From: Hymenobacter properus
GTDB taxonomy: Bacteria; Bacteroidota; Bacteroidia; Cytophagales; Hymenobacteraceae
NCBI RefSeq assembly: GCF_015694735.1
Contig: NZ_JADQDP010000001.1
Coordinates: forward strand, 496,001-560,000
DNA length: 64,000 nucleotides
Direction of reading: 5' to 3'
A program made the translations under genes and the position numbers. The first letter of the stretch is position 1, and the number at the start of each line of letters is the position of its first letter. Shown here piece after piece: positions 26,678 through 35,145 of this stretch. The notes beneath the pieces were generated by a model, which saw only the letters and a program-made list of their open reading frames with translations, searched no databases and was not told the origin of the DNA.

Positions 26678-28540
26678 ATGCGTTTCCTACCCGCAGCCCT
26701 GCTGCTTTTCCCGCTGGCCACCCTGGCCCAGCCTACACTCCCCCTGCCCCGCAACTTTGAGCCCCTCTACGCCAAGGGCACCCGCAGCTCCAGCGGCCAG
26801 CCCGGCCCCAGCTACTGGCAAAACGCGGCCGACTACGACCTGGCCGTAAACTTCGACCCGGCGAGCCGACGCGTAGCCGGCACGGTGGATATCAAGTATT
26901 TCAACAACAGCCCCGACTCGCTGCGCCAGCTCTGGTTCAAGCTCTACCCCAACCTTTACCAAAAGGGCGCGCCCCGCAGCAAAGCCTTCGCGCCCGAGGA
27001 TATTGGCGAGGGTGTCAAAATCCTCAACCTGACCATCAACGGGGAGAATTTCGACGTGGGCAAGCTACCCATTAACGGCACCAATATGCCGGTGGCGCTG
27101 CGGCGGGCGCTGGGGCCGCACCAGGTAGCCACGGTGCGCGCCACCTATTCCTACATCCTGAACAAGGGCTCGCACCAGCGCACCGGCGAGATTGAACCAG
27201 GCGCGGCGTTCGTGGCCTACTTCTTCCCGCGCATTGCCGTGTACGACGACCTCGACGGCTGGAACCGCGTGCCTTATACCGGCGACCAGGAGTTCTACAA
27301 CGACTTCTGCAACTTCAAAGCCGCTGTCACGGTGCCCAAAAACTTCGTGGTGTGGGCCACCGGCGACCTCACCAACGCCGCCCAGGTGCTCGCGCCCAAG
27401 TACGCCCAGCGCCTGCGCGAGGCCGAGCAGAAAGACGCCGTGGTGAGCATCATCAGCGAAGACGACGCCCGGCGGCGCGACATCACCCCGCAGGCCGACC
27501 AGAACACCTGGCGCTTCGAGGCCAGGAATGTGACCGACTTTGTGTTTGCCACCGCCGACCACTACGTGTGGCAAAGCACCAGCCTGGTGGTGGACCCCGC
27601 CACTAAGCGCCGCACCCGCGTCGACGCCGTGTACAACCCCAAGCACGAGGATTACAAGGAAGTCATCAACTTCAGCCGTAAAACGGTGGAGGCCATGAGC
27701 TACCAGTTTCCGAAGTGGCCCTTCCCCTACGCCCACGAAACGGTGTTCGACGGCCTAGACCAGATGGAGTACCCCATGATGGTGAACGACAACCCCACCG
27801 ATACCCGCGAGGACGCCATCACCCTCACCGACCACGAAATCTTCCACACGATGTTCCCCTTCTACATGGGCATCAACGAGACGAAGTACGGCTGGATGGA
27901 CGAGGGCTGGGCCACCATCGGCGAGTGGCTGATTTCCTCCATGATTGACCCCAAGGTGGACGACAATTACGGCATCAAGCCCTACGCCGACAACGCCGGC
28001 TCCGAAGGCGACCTGCCCATCATCACGCCCAGCACCCAGCAAAACGGCGGCGCCTTCTTCCTGAACTCCTACCCCAAACCTGCCCTGGGCTACCTCTACG
28101 TGAGGGACCTGCTCGGCGACGAGCTGTTTACCAAAGCCCTGCACACCTACATCAGCAGTTGGAATGGCAAACACCCCCTGCCCTACGACTTCTTTAACTC
28201 GATGAACACCGGCGCGGGTCGCAACCTCAACTGGTTCTGGCAGCGCTGGTTCTTCGACGGCGGCTACCCCGACCTAGCCATCTCGGCCGTGAATAAAACC
28301 GCCACCGGCTACGACCTCTTGATAACCGCCAAGGGCCGCAAGCCCGTGCCCGTGGACCTCACCCTCACCTTCGCCGACAACACGACCCAGAAAATCCACC
28401 GCAGCATCGGCGTTTGGGAAACCGGAGCTACGTCCGTCACAGTGCCCGTTGCCACCAAGCAGCCCCTGAAACGCATTACCCTGGGCAGCACCCTGGTGCC
28501 CGACAGCTACCCAAAAGACAATGTGTGGGAGGGAAAGTAA
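26678..28540 (+). CDS. Secreted M1-family metallopeptidase
   Basis: 620 residues with signal peptide (1-17, LATLAQ). The zinc site is HEIFH at about 386-390 with the third ligand Glu in MDEGWA (about 408). The exopeptidase motif GAMEN is replaced by LDQMEYPMM, a pattern seen in the Bacteroidota secreted branch of M1. N-terminal beta domain carries DLAVNFDPASRRVAGTVDI. Probably an aminopeptidase acting outside the cytoplasm; whether it keeps aminopeptidase specificity without the exact GAMEN is open. Begins in a separate reading frame after 180 bases of non-coding sequence. Confidence 0.9.
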   Translation: MRFLPAALLLFPLATLAQPTLPLPRNFEPLYAKGTRSSSGQPGPSYWQNAADYDLAVNFDPASRRVAGTVDIKYFNNSPDSLRQLWFKLYPNLYQKGAPRSKAFAPEDIGEGVKILNLTINGENFDVGKLPINGTNMPVALRRALGPHQVATVRATYSYILNKGSHQRTGEIEPGAAFVAYFFPRIAVYDDLDGWNRVPYTGDQEFYNDFCNFKAAVTVPKNFVVWATGDLTNAAQVLAPKYAQRLREAEQKDAVVSIISEDDARRRDITPQADQNTWRFEARNVTDFVFATADHYVWQSTSLVVDPATKRRTRVDAVYNPKHEDYKEVINFSRKTVEAMSYQFPKWPFPYAHETVFDGLDQMEYPMMVNDNPTDTREDAITLTDHEIFHTMFPFYMGINETKYGWMDEGWATIGEWLISSMIDPKVDDNYGIKPYADNAGSEGDLPIITPSTQQNGGAFFLNSYPKPALGYLYVRDLLGDELFTKALHTYISSWNGKHPLPYDFFNSMNTGAGRNLNWFWQRWFFDGGYPDLAISAVNKTATGYDLLITAKGRKPVPVDLTLTFADNTTQKIHRSIGVWETGATSVTVPVATKQPLKRITLGSTLVPDSYPKDNVWEGK

Positions 28541-28616
28541 AATACGATTTCGAGGGAGCAGGCAATCTTAATTTAATATTTATATTGCACTATGTCTCAC
28601 TTTAAATCCGCTTCCC

Positions 28617-28901
28617 ATGCCTCAGTACGTGATTGAACGAGAAATTCCTGGCGCCGGCAACCTCACTCCCGAGCAGTTAAAAGCCATTTCGCAAACCTCG
28701 TGCGGGGTCTTAAACGAAATGGGCCCACAAATTCAGTGGAACCACAGCTACGTCACCAACGATAAAATTTATTGCGTTTACGACGCTCCCAACGAAGAAA
28801 TGATTCGTGAGCACGCCAAGCGCGGGGGGTTCCCAGCCAATTCCGTGTCCAGAGTTTCCTCTGTCATCAGCCCGGCAACGGCCGAAATGGAAACCGCCTG
28901 A
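28617..28901 (+). CDS. DUF4242 small protein
   Basis: 94 residues. The start PQYVIEREIPGAGNLTPEQL and the HSYVTNDKIYCVYDAPNEE segment are typical of DUF4242, a ferredoxin-like fold described as nickel-binding in some members. No signal peptide. The upstream 75 bases are AT-rich and probably hold its promoter. Function not known. Confidence 0.85.
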   Translation: MPQYVIEREIPGAGNLTPEQLKAISQTSCGVLNEMGPQIQWNHSYVTNDKIYCVYDAPNEEMIREHAKRGGFPANSVSRVSSVISPATAEMETA

Positions 28902-28909
28902 CGAAGGGA

Positions 28910-28938
28910 TTGCGCCTCGGCTTTGCGATGTACCTTTG
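28910..28938 (+). promoter_or_regulatory. rnpB promoter
   Basis: TTG (28910-28912), 18-base spacer, TACCTTTG (28931-28938), six bases before the RNA 5' end. Close fit to the Bacteroidota consensus. Confidence 0.75.
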
Positions 28939-28943
28939 CTACT

Positions 28944-29415
28944 GTGATGGGTCGCCCCACCGCGGCGCCCAACGCAAGAAGGGCGACGAGGAAAGTCCGG
29001 GCAACGCAGAGCACCCTGCTTCCTAACGGGAAGGACTGGCGCGTATAATGCAAACCAGGACAGCCAGTGCCACAGAAAATTACCGCCGGAAGGCGGAGCA
29101 GTGGATTAGCGGATTAGTGGGTTGTTGTTTAAACATCCCGCCTACCCACCTACCCACCAATCCGCCAACAGGTAAGGGTGAAAAGGTGCGGTAAGAGCGC
29201 ACCAGCGGGCGGGTGACCGTCCCGGCTGGGTAAACCTCAGGGGTTGAAAGACCAAATAAGCTGGTACGCCGGCGCTGCTTCGGCAGCACCGGCACCGGGC
29301 GGCTCGTCCGGCGCCAGCGGGTAGGTTGATGGAGCCTTTCGGCAACGACTGGCCTAGATAAATGGTGGGGACGTGGCTTCGGCCACGCACAGAACCCGGC
29401 TTACAGACTCATCAC
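28944..29415 (+). ncRNA. rnpB: RNase P RNA (type A)
   Basis: Catalytic RNA that trims tRNA 5' ends. Conserved GAGGAAAGTCCGGGC lies near 29000, ACAGAAAATTACCGCC near 29070, GGTAAGGGTGAAAAGGTGCG near 29170, and AGATAAATGGTGGGG plus ACAGAACCCGGCTTA at the 3' side. The ends pair: GTGATGGGTC (28944-28953) with GACTCATCAC (29406-29415) form helix P1. An extended arm at about 29095-29165 (GCGGATTAGTGGGT with ACCCACCAATCCGC) lengthens the P12 region. Confidence 0.95.
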
Positions 29416-29422
29416 CTAGCAT

Positions 29423-29457
29423 TAAAAAGGCCCTTCCCGTGCGGGAAGGGCCTTTTT
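29423..29457 (+). terminator. rnpB terminator
   Basis: AAAAAGGCCCTTCCCG pairs with CGGGAAGGGCCTTTTT, eight bases after the P1 helix. Confidence 0.92.
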
Positions 29458-29476
29458 ACTATTTAATCAGTGAGCT

Positions 29477-29504
29477 GTCATGCCGAGCGCAGCCGAGGCA
29501 TGAC
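29477..29504. repeat. Short remnant of the palindromic repeat family, copy 5
   Basis: GTCATGCC and GGCATGAC close a 12-base loop reading GAGCGCAGCCGA, which is the family's arm sequence. Only the tip remains, about 28 bases instead of 80-100. Confidence 0.7.
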
Positions 29505-29518
29505 GGGCATCAATCATA

Positions 29519-29968
29519 TTACTTCAGCGCTTTTGCGCGCATGGCCTTCACCTCGGCCACGGTCACGGCGCTGGCTTTGTTGCCGAAGCTGTTGCGCACG
29601 TAGGTGAGCACGTCGGCCATCTGCTGGTCGCTGAGGTGGGTTTGAGCGGGCATCACGCTGCGGTACTCCTCGCCGTTGATTTCCACCCCTTTCAGGCCGT
29701 TCACCAGCACGCCAATCAGGCGGGGCTTGTCGCCCAGCACGTAGTCGGTTTTGGTGAGCGGTGGGTTCATGCCATCCACGCCGCCGCCGTCGGCCTGGTG
29801 GCAACTGAGGCAGTTCTGTACATAAACGGCTTTGCCGGCCGCCAGCAGCGCGGACGACACGCCGGCCGTGGGCTTTTTGGCCGGCGTCTTAGCAGTCGTT
29901 TTTTTCTGGGCAAAAGCAACTCCGCTGCTCAGCAGCAACAGGGATAGGAGGACACTAAGCTTTTTCAC
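29519..29968 (-). CDS. Secreted c-type cytochrome
   Basis: 149 residues. Signal peptide (1-20, SGVAFA), a Lys/Thr/Pro linker, then one heme c site CLSCH (53-57) and a likely axial Met in SVMPAQTHLSD. Class I mono-heme cytochrome of the periplasm. It begins eight bases after the stop of the sorbosone dehydrogenase-like gene, so it is probably its electron acceptor. Confidence 0.9.
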   Translation of the reverse strand: MKKLSVLLSLLLLSSGVAFAQKKTTAKTPAKKPTAGVSSALLAAGKAVYVQNCLSCHQADGGGVDGMNPPLTKTDYVLGDKPRLIGVLVNGLKGVEINGEEYRSVMPAQTHLSDQQMADVLTYVRNSFGNKASAVTVAEVKAMRAKALK

Positions 29969-29976
29969 GAAAGGGC

Positions 29977-31257
29977 TTATTTCTGGTTGTACACAATGCG
30001 GTAGATGGTGCCGGCCTTATCGTCACTCACGTAGAGCGAGCCGTCGGGGCCTTGGGCCAGGCCGCAGGGCTTGTGGTCGGCGCGGCCGCTGGCCACCTTC
30101 TCCGCCGAGCCAGCGAAATTATCGGCAAACACCTCCCAAGACCCGCTGGGCTTGCCGTTTTTGAAGGGCTGAAACACCACGTAATAGCCTTTCTGGGGCT
30201 CCGGTGCCCGGTTCCAGGAGCCGTGGAAGGCGATGAAGGCGCCGTTGCGGTATTTGGCCGGAAACATGGTGCCGGTGTAGAACAACAGGCCGTCGGGGGC
30301 GGTGTGGCCAGGGTAGGCCGCGGCGGGCTCCAGGTACTTGGCATCGGCCAGCTTCTGGCCATCGCCGCCGTACTCAGGGGCCAGTATTTTCTGCTTTTTT
30401 ACCCCGTCGTAGTACAGGTAGGGCCAGCCGGCGTTGGCGCCTTTGCTCAGCCCGTAAAGGCATTCGGCAGGCAGCTCGGCCGACTGCTTGGTGGTGTACA
30501 TGCTGGGGAAGATGTCGTGCAGCTGGTCGCGGCCGTGTTGCATCACAAACAGCTGGTTGGCCTGCGCATTCCAGTCGAGGCCCACTACGTTGCGCAGGCC
30601 GGTGGCATAGCGAGTGCCGTTGCCGTACTGCTGATTCAGTTTATCGGCCCGGAACTGCCAGATGCCGCCCGCCGAGTCCAGAATCGGGCAGCCCGGCCGG
30701 CCCATCGAGCCCTTTTCCCGGTCCTTCACCTGGCATGAATTAGAATAGGCACCTACGTTCACGTAAAGGTTGCCGGCGTTGTCGAGCACGATGGACTTGC
30801 TTTCGTGCTCGCCGCGGTTCAGCAGGCCGCTCACGATTTTTTCGGGCTGCGCGGGGTTAGTTACCTCCCCTTTCGCGTCGAGCTTGTAGCGGTACACGTC
30901 CTCGTCCGACGAAGCGTAGAGGTAGCCGTCTTTGGCGTAAATACCCGTGCCGCCGTAGCTGCCGAAGCCGCCCGTCACAGTGGCTTTGCCGTTGGCGCCG
31001 GGCGTCAATTTCAGGATGCCTTTGCCATCTTTCACCCGGTTCAGCTTTACGTAGATGGTTCCCTGGGGCGTCACGGCCAGGTGCCGGGCCCGGGCACCGG
31101 TTTCGGCCACCACCAGCGCGCCAAAGCCGGCCGGCAGCTTCAGGCCAGCGTTGCCAGCATCGGCCACCACGGCGGGCCGGCTGGTGAGAGAGTAAAGGCC
31201 GAAGCTACCGGCCAGAGCTGCCGCCAGCAGCGCCGGGCGAGTGAGGTGGTTTTTCAT
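29977..31257 (-). CDS. PQQ-type sorbosone/glucose dehydrogenase-like beta-propeller protein
   Basis: 426 residues. N-terminal signal anchor (1-30) then a six-bladed propeller typical of the glucose/sorbosone dehydrogenase family, with ATGLRNVVGLDWN, MQHGRDQLHD, GWPYLYYDG and GLAQGPDGSLYVSDD repeats. Family members oxidise aldoses or aldehydes with PQQ in the periplasm; no PQQ synthesis genes are seen here. Operon with the cytochrome c gene downstream supports an oxidation-plus-electron-transfer pair. Confidence 0.85.
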   Translation of the reverse strand: MKNHLTRPALLAAALAGSFGLYSLTSRPAVVADAGNAGLKLPAGFGALVVAETGARARHLAVTPQGTIYVKLNRVKDGKGILKLTPGANGKATVTGGFGSYGGTGIYAKDGYLYASSDEDVYRYKLDAKGEVTNPAQPEKIVSGLLNRGEHESKSIVLDNAGNLYVNVGAYSNSCQVKDREKGSMGRPGCPILDSAGGIWQFRADKLNQQYGNGTRYATGLRNVVGLDWNAQANQLFVMQHGRDQLHDIFPSMYTTKQSAELPAECLYGLSKGANAGWPYLYYDGVKKQKILAPEYGGDGQKLADAKYLEPAAAYPGHTAPDGLLFYTGTMFPAKYRNGAFIAFHGSWNRAPEPQKGYYVVFQPFKNGKPSGSWEVFADNFAGSAEKVASGRADHKPCGLAQGPDGSLYVSDDKAGTIYRIVYNQK

Positions 31258-31315
31258 GCAGGAATTGTGATTGAGAAAAGCGAAAGTAGATAGGCAACTG
31301 TTTAAACAGGACCCG

Positions 31316-31458
31316 CCGCTGGCGCGCGTCTTCGACGCGTGCCGACTGAGTTCGAGCCTCCGGCTCGGGACAGGAGGCGCGACGTGCGACGCGGGTCATT
31401 CAACGGCGAGTCGGAGACTCGGGCCCAGTCGGCACGCGCCGGAGACGCGCGCCAGCGG
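31316..31458. repeat. Large imperfect inverted repeat
   Basis: Arms 31316-31348 and 31426-31458 are inverted complements with two mismatches in 33, and a GC-rich 77-base middle carries further small stems. Lies between the divergent dehydrogenase and regulator genes. Sequence differs from the GTCATnCTGAG family. Confidence 0.8.
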
Positions 31459-31545
31459 AACGTAGATTCCAGCCCTTAAACTCCTAGCGCCGCTTTTCGT
31501 TACCTTCGCGCCGCTCCCTTTGCTTTTAAACGCAGTTCCCGCCCC

Positions 31546-32712
31546 ATGCCCCGCATCCTCATTATCGACGACGAAAAAGCCATCCGCAACACGCTGAAGG
31601 AGATTCTTGAATTTGAAGACTACAAAGTAGACCAGGCCGAAGACGGCCCCTCCGGCCTCGACCTGCTCATTCAGCAGAAGTACGATGTGGTGCTCTGCGA
31701 CATCCGCATGCCCAAGATGGACGGCCTCGAAGTGCTGGAGCGCGCCCAGAAAATGGGCACCGACGCTGCCTTCATCATGGTGTCGGCCCATGGCAACATC
31801 GACACAGCCGTGGAAGCTACCAAGAAAGGCGCCTATGACTTCCTGCCCAAGCCGCCCGACCTCAACCGCCTGCTCGTGACCGTGCGCAACGCCCTCGACC
31901 GGACCAAGCTGGCCACCGAGACCAAGACGCTGAAAAAGAAGCTGTCTGTCACGTCCAAAGGCTCCGAGATGATAGGCTCCTCGGCCGCCCTGGGCACTGT
32001 GCGCAAAGCCATCGAAAAAGTGGCGCCCACCGATGCCCGCGTGCTTATCACCGGCCCCAACGGCGCCGGCAAGGAGATGGTGGCCCGCCAGTTGCACGAG
32101 CTCAGCAACCGCGCCCAGGGCCCGATGGTGGAAGTAAACTGCGCCGCCATTCCGTCGGAGCTCATCGAAAGCGAGCTGTTCGGCCACGAAAAAGGCTCCT
32201 TCACCTCGGCCGTGAAGCAGCGCATCGGCAAGTTCGAGCAGGCCGACGGCGGCACGCTCTTCCTCGACGAAATCGGCGACATGAGCCTTTCGGCCCAGGC
32301 CAAGGTGCTGCGCGCCCTGCAGGAAAACAAAATCACCCGAGTGGGCGGCGAAAAGGAAATCTCGGTGAACGTGCGCGTGCTCGCCGCCACCAACAAGGAC
32401 CTGCTCCAGGAAATTGCCGACAAGAACTTCCGCGAAGACCTTTACCACCGCCTCTCGGTCATCGTCATCAAAGTGCCGGCCCTCAACGACCGCCGCGAAG
32501 ACGTGCCCGAACTGGTGCAAAAGTTCCTCAACGACATCGCCGCCGACTACGGCACCAAGCCCAAGAAAATTGATGACGCGGCCATGAGCTACCTGCAAGG
32601 CCTCGACTGGCGCGGTAACATCCGCGAACTGCGCAACGTGGTGGAGCGCCTCGTAATTATGAGCGACGACACCATTTCGGAAAGCGACGCTAAGGCATTT
32701 GCAGGCAAGTAG
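31546..32712 (+). CDS. NtrC-type response regulator lacking DNA-binding domain
   Basis: 388 residues. Receiver domain (1-120) with phosphoacceptor Asp52 in LCDIRMPKMDG, then a sigma54-type AAA+ domain: Walker A GPNGAGKE (about 169), Walker B GGTLFLDEIGDMS, and the arginine region FREDLYHRLSV. The loop that contacts sigma54, normally GAFTGA, reads GSFTSA (about 217). The protein stops after the AAA+ lid, so the Fis-type helix-turn-helix is absent. A -7-like box TACCTTCG lies at 31501-31508. No partner histidine kinase is adjacent. Whether it activates sigma54 promoters is uncertain. Confidence 0.9.
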   Translation: MPRILIIDDEKAIRNTLKEILEFEDYKVDQAEDGPSGLDLLIQQKYDVVLCDIRMPKMDGLEVLERAQKMGTDAAFIMVSAHGNIDTAVEATKKGAYDFLPKPPDLNRLLVTVRNALDRTKLATETKTLKKKLSVTSKGSEMIGSSAALGTVRKAIEKVAPTDARVLITGPNGAGKEMVARQLHELSNRAQGPMVEVNCAAIPSELIESELFGHEKGSFTSAVKQRIGKFEQADGGTLFLDEIGDMSLSAQAKVLRALQENKITRVGGEKEISVNVRVLAATNKDLLQEIADKNFREDLYHRLSVIVIKVPALNDRREDVPELVQKFLNDIAADYGTKPKKIDDAAMSYLQGLDWRGNIRELRNVVERLVIMSDDTISESDAKAFAGK

Positions 32713-32730
32713 AGTTTCTATACATGTGGA

Positions 32731-32780
32731 CCAATAAAAATGGCCCCGGAATCTACAGATTCCGGGGCCATTTTTATTGG
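32731..32780. terminator. Bidirectional terminator
   Basis: A perfect 24-base stem beginning CCAATAAAAATGGCCCCGGA and ending with its complement, across two bases, between convergent genes. Confidence 0.92.
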
Positions 32781-32856
32781 TCAGTATTTATTTAAATTTC
32801 CATTTATCTCGTATATAATACTGATAATCATGATATTATATACATATAAAATAAAC

Positions 32857-33327
32857 CTATTTGGTATTTTTTGATAGCCTTAAATACTTTCTGCTCTCAT
32901 TAATGTAAAAGGCAGCAGTATTGTTATTATTTCCTGGCATGGTGTCTTCAATTATTCTTGCCTGATAGAAGAAAATATTTCTAAAAATATTTTTCTTAAT
33001 TCCAGGAGCACTTTTTGTGTCATAAGTACGCTCGGATGCAAAAATTAAAGAATCCTTGCAGTAAAAAAACACCCTAGATATGGAATCCGGAATGATATGC
33101 TCTACCCACAGCAATTTATGCTTTTTATTCGTCCACATATTGGTTCTCCATTCAAAATTATGTCCGTTTGCAAAAGCCGGAAACATTGAGGCTGAAACAA
33201 GCCGACGGTCATTGCTTTTGCCGATAGAGTCAATATAGCTTTGAATTTTTGCCGTCGTTGAAGGAATTTGAGCGCATACATTAAAACACAATGTTAATGA
33301 TAGCGCCAAAAGCAGAATATTTTTCAT
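32857..33327 (-). CDS. AT-rich secreted protein of unknown function
   Basis: 156 residues with a signal peptide (MKNILLLALSLTLCFNVCAQ). Many Lys, Asn, Ile and Phe; the gene and its flanks (about 32780-33420) are far more AT-rich than the rest of the window. No family recognised. ATG 33327 is chosen for the signal peptide; the frame extends 17 codons upstream. Base composition suggests recent acquisition. Confidence 0.65.
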   Translation of the reverse strand: MKNILLLALSLTLCFNVCAQIPSTTAKIQSYIDSIGKSNDRRLVSASMFPAFANGHNFEWRTNMWTNKKHKLLWVEHIIPDSISRVFFYCKDSLIFASERTYDTKSAPGIKKNIFRNIFFYQARIIEDTMPGNNNNTAAFYINESRKYLRLSKNTK

Positions 33328-33429
33328 ATAACAATAATAGAAACAATATTCAAATACACACGCGCATGGGTAAGCCACAGTAAGTTACACAAACAGCTTT
33401 GTGTTACAATAACAACGCAAATTCAGTCC

Positions 33430-34428
33430 TTACACCAGCTGATTGCACCCCCGCACGTCTGAGTTATCCATTCGGCCCAACACTTCAAAACTGCCGTCCG
33501 GGTGCATCCGGGCCAGGTCCTTGGTTTCGATGAAGGCGCAGGAGTCAATGTTGGCCAAGTCAATCACATTGATGGCCCCGTCTCCCCTATTCCCAATTGA
33601 AAACGGGTCGGATGGGTCGCGTAGCAGCACCCGCAGCGGCGCGGGGCAGTGAAAACGACCGTCGCCCAGCGAGTAGGCCTGGCTCAGCAGCTCGGTCATA
33701 CCGTATTCGGAGTGGATGCCGGCCGGGCCGAAGGCCTGCTGCAATTCGGCGTGCAGCTCCTCGCGTATCATTTCGCGGCGGCGGCCCTTCATGCCGCCGG
33801 TTTCGAGTACGGTAAGCCCTTGCAATTCCGGCGCCGGGCCGGCTTCGGCCGCGAAATCTAGCAGCGCGTAGCTCACCCCAATGAGCATGACGCGGCGGCT
33901 GGGCTGCTGCTTGGCCTCAGCCAGGGCGGCGCGCAGGGCGGCGTGGTCGTGCAGGAAAAAGGCGGGCTGGGTTTGGCCAGACTGTTGGGCAAAATAATCG
34001 ACCATCGCCACCAGCGAGGAATTTCCCTGCTCCAGATACGAGGGCAGTAGCGCCAGAAACGTCCAGCCTGAGAGTGGGCCATATGCCTGCTCGAAAATGC
34101 GGGCGGCGTTTTTGCGATACAGCGCGGGGTCGCGCACAAGGTGGCGGCTGCGCTGCTGCAGCGTGGTACCGCTGCTTAGAAATAGCTCCTGCGCTTCCCA
34201 ACCAGCAGGCTCGGTCCGCACCTCATGGGTTTTAAAAAACTCGATGGGCAGAAATGGAATATCCGTGAGCCGGGCCACGGCAGCGGGGTTTCGGCCCAGC
34301 TGCGCCAGGTACTCGGCATAAGGCGGGCAGTGCGCCGCCTGGTGCCGGAAAAGGGCCAACGCAGTGGCTTCAAACTCGTCCTCATTTAACGTCGGCAGGC
34401 GACGCAGAAAATCTTCGCGGAAACTCAT
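33430..34428 (-). CDS. LuxE/PaaK-like acyl-protein synthetase
   Basis: 332 residues of the adenylate-forming LuxE family: LFLSSGTTLQQRSRH is the ATP/phosphate loop and IHSEYGMTELLSQAY the second core motif; VLGRMDNSDVRGC lies at the C-terminus. LuxE activates fatty acids in luminous bacteria, but no luxC, luxD or luxAB lies nearby. Stand-alone copies are common in Bacteroidota, with unknown substrate. ATG 34428 chosen; divergent from the lipoprotein gene at 34547. Confidence 0.82.
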   Translation of the reverse strand: MSFREDFLRRLPTLNEDEFEATALALFRHQAAHCPPYAEYLAQLGRNPAAVARLTDIPFLPIEFFKTHEVRTEPAGWEAQELFLSSGTTLQQRSRHLVRDPALYRKNAARIFEQAYGPLSGWTFLALLPSYLEQGNSSLVAMVDYFAQQSGQTQPAFFLHDHAALRAALAEAKQQPSRRVMLIGVSYALLDFAAEAGPAPELQGLTVLETGGMKGRRREMIREELHAELQQAFGPAGIHSEYGMTELLSQAYSLGDGRFHCPAPLRVLLRDPSDPFSIGNRGDGAINVIDLANIDSCAFIETKDLARMHPDGSFEVLGRMDNSDVRGCNQLV

Positions 34429-34546
34429 GAGCAAACCTGGTGGTTAGCAACGCATGCCGAACCAACGCGTGCGGCTATTCGTTGAGAAAAACGTACTTTG
34501 GCGCCTTGTTCGGCGTTGTTTGGCTGTCTTTTCACTTTCTGCTATT

Positions 34547-35128
34547 ATGAACCTGTTTCGTACCCTCACCATTGCCTGCTCCGCCCTGGCCGGCCTGGGC
34601 CTCAGCAGCTGCCTCAGTGCCCCTGATTATCCGGTGGTGCCGGCCATTGATTTCAAGTCAGTGGACATGGTGGTGGTGCCCACCGGGACACTTACCGCCA
34701 TCGACACACTCAAGTTTTCGGTTGATTTTCGCGACGGCGACGGCGACCTGGGTCTGTCCGATGATGACATCAAAGTAGCGCCCTTCAACGCCACCACCGG
34801 CGGCTTCAATAACCGCGGCTACGCCTACAATTACTCCATTCAGCCATATAAGCGGAATGGCAATGCTGGCAACTACACCTACACGAAGTTTGTCAATGCC
34901 GGCGGCGTAGAGGGCGAATACAACGGTCGTTTCCTGCACCTCGAGAAGGAGGGCTCACGCCCGGCCCCGCTCAAAGGCACCCTCACCTACGCCCTGCCCC
35001 TCAGCGTCGACGGTGCCCCGTTCTACCCCGGCGATACCTTCCGGTTTGAAATCACCATCATGGACCGGGCGCTGAACAGGAGCAACACCGTGACAACTAC
35101 CGATGTGACTTTGAAAGGGGCTAAGTAG
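34547..35128 (+). CDS. Lipoprotein of unknown function
   Basis: 193 residues. Lipobox LSSC (Cys about 22). The body has DFRDGDGDLGLSDDDIK, which could bind calcium, and FRFEITIMDRALNRSNTV near the end, as in Bacteroidota surface lipoproteins with beta-sandwich folds. ATG 34547 gives the lipoprotein signal; the longer frame to 34454 overlaps the promoter region of the divergent gene. No specific function assigned. Confidence 0.75.
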   Translation: MNLFRTLTIACSALAGLGLSSCLSAPDYPVVPAIDFKSVDMVVVPTGTLTAIDTLKFSVDFRDGDGDLGLSDDDIKVAPFNATTGGFNNRGYAYNYSIQPYKRNGNAGNYTYTKFVNAGGVEGEYNGRFLHLEKEGSRPAPLKGTLTYALPLSVDGAPFYPGDTFRFEITIMDRALNRSNTVTTTDVTLKGAK

Positions 35129-35141
35129 CCCCTTTCTTTTT
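35113..35141 (+). terminator. Terminator overlapping the lipoprotein stop codon
   Basis: GAAAGGGGCT pairs with AGCCCCTTTC around AAGT, then CTTTTTC. The stem includes the last codons and stop. Confidence 0.8.
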
Positions 35142-35145
35142 CGGA

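Noticed and set aside
29095..29165. Mobile element inserted in rnpB
   Set aside because: The extra sequence forms a paired arm at a place known to vary in length, so a natural helix extension is simpler.
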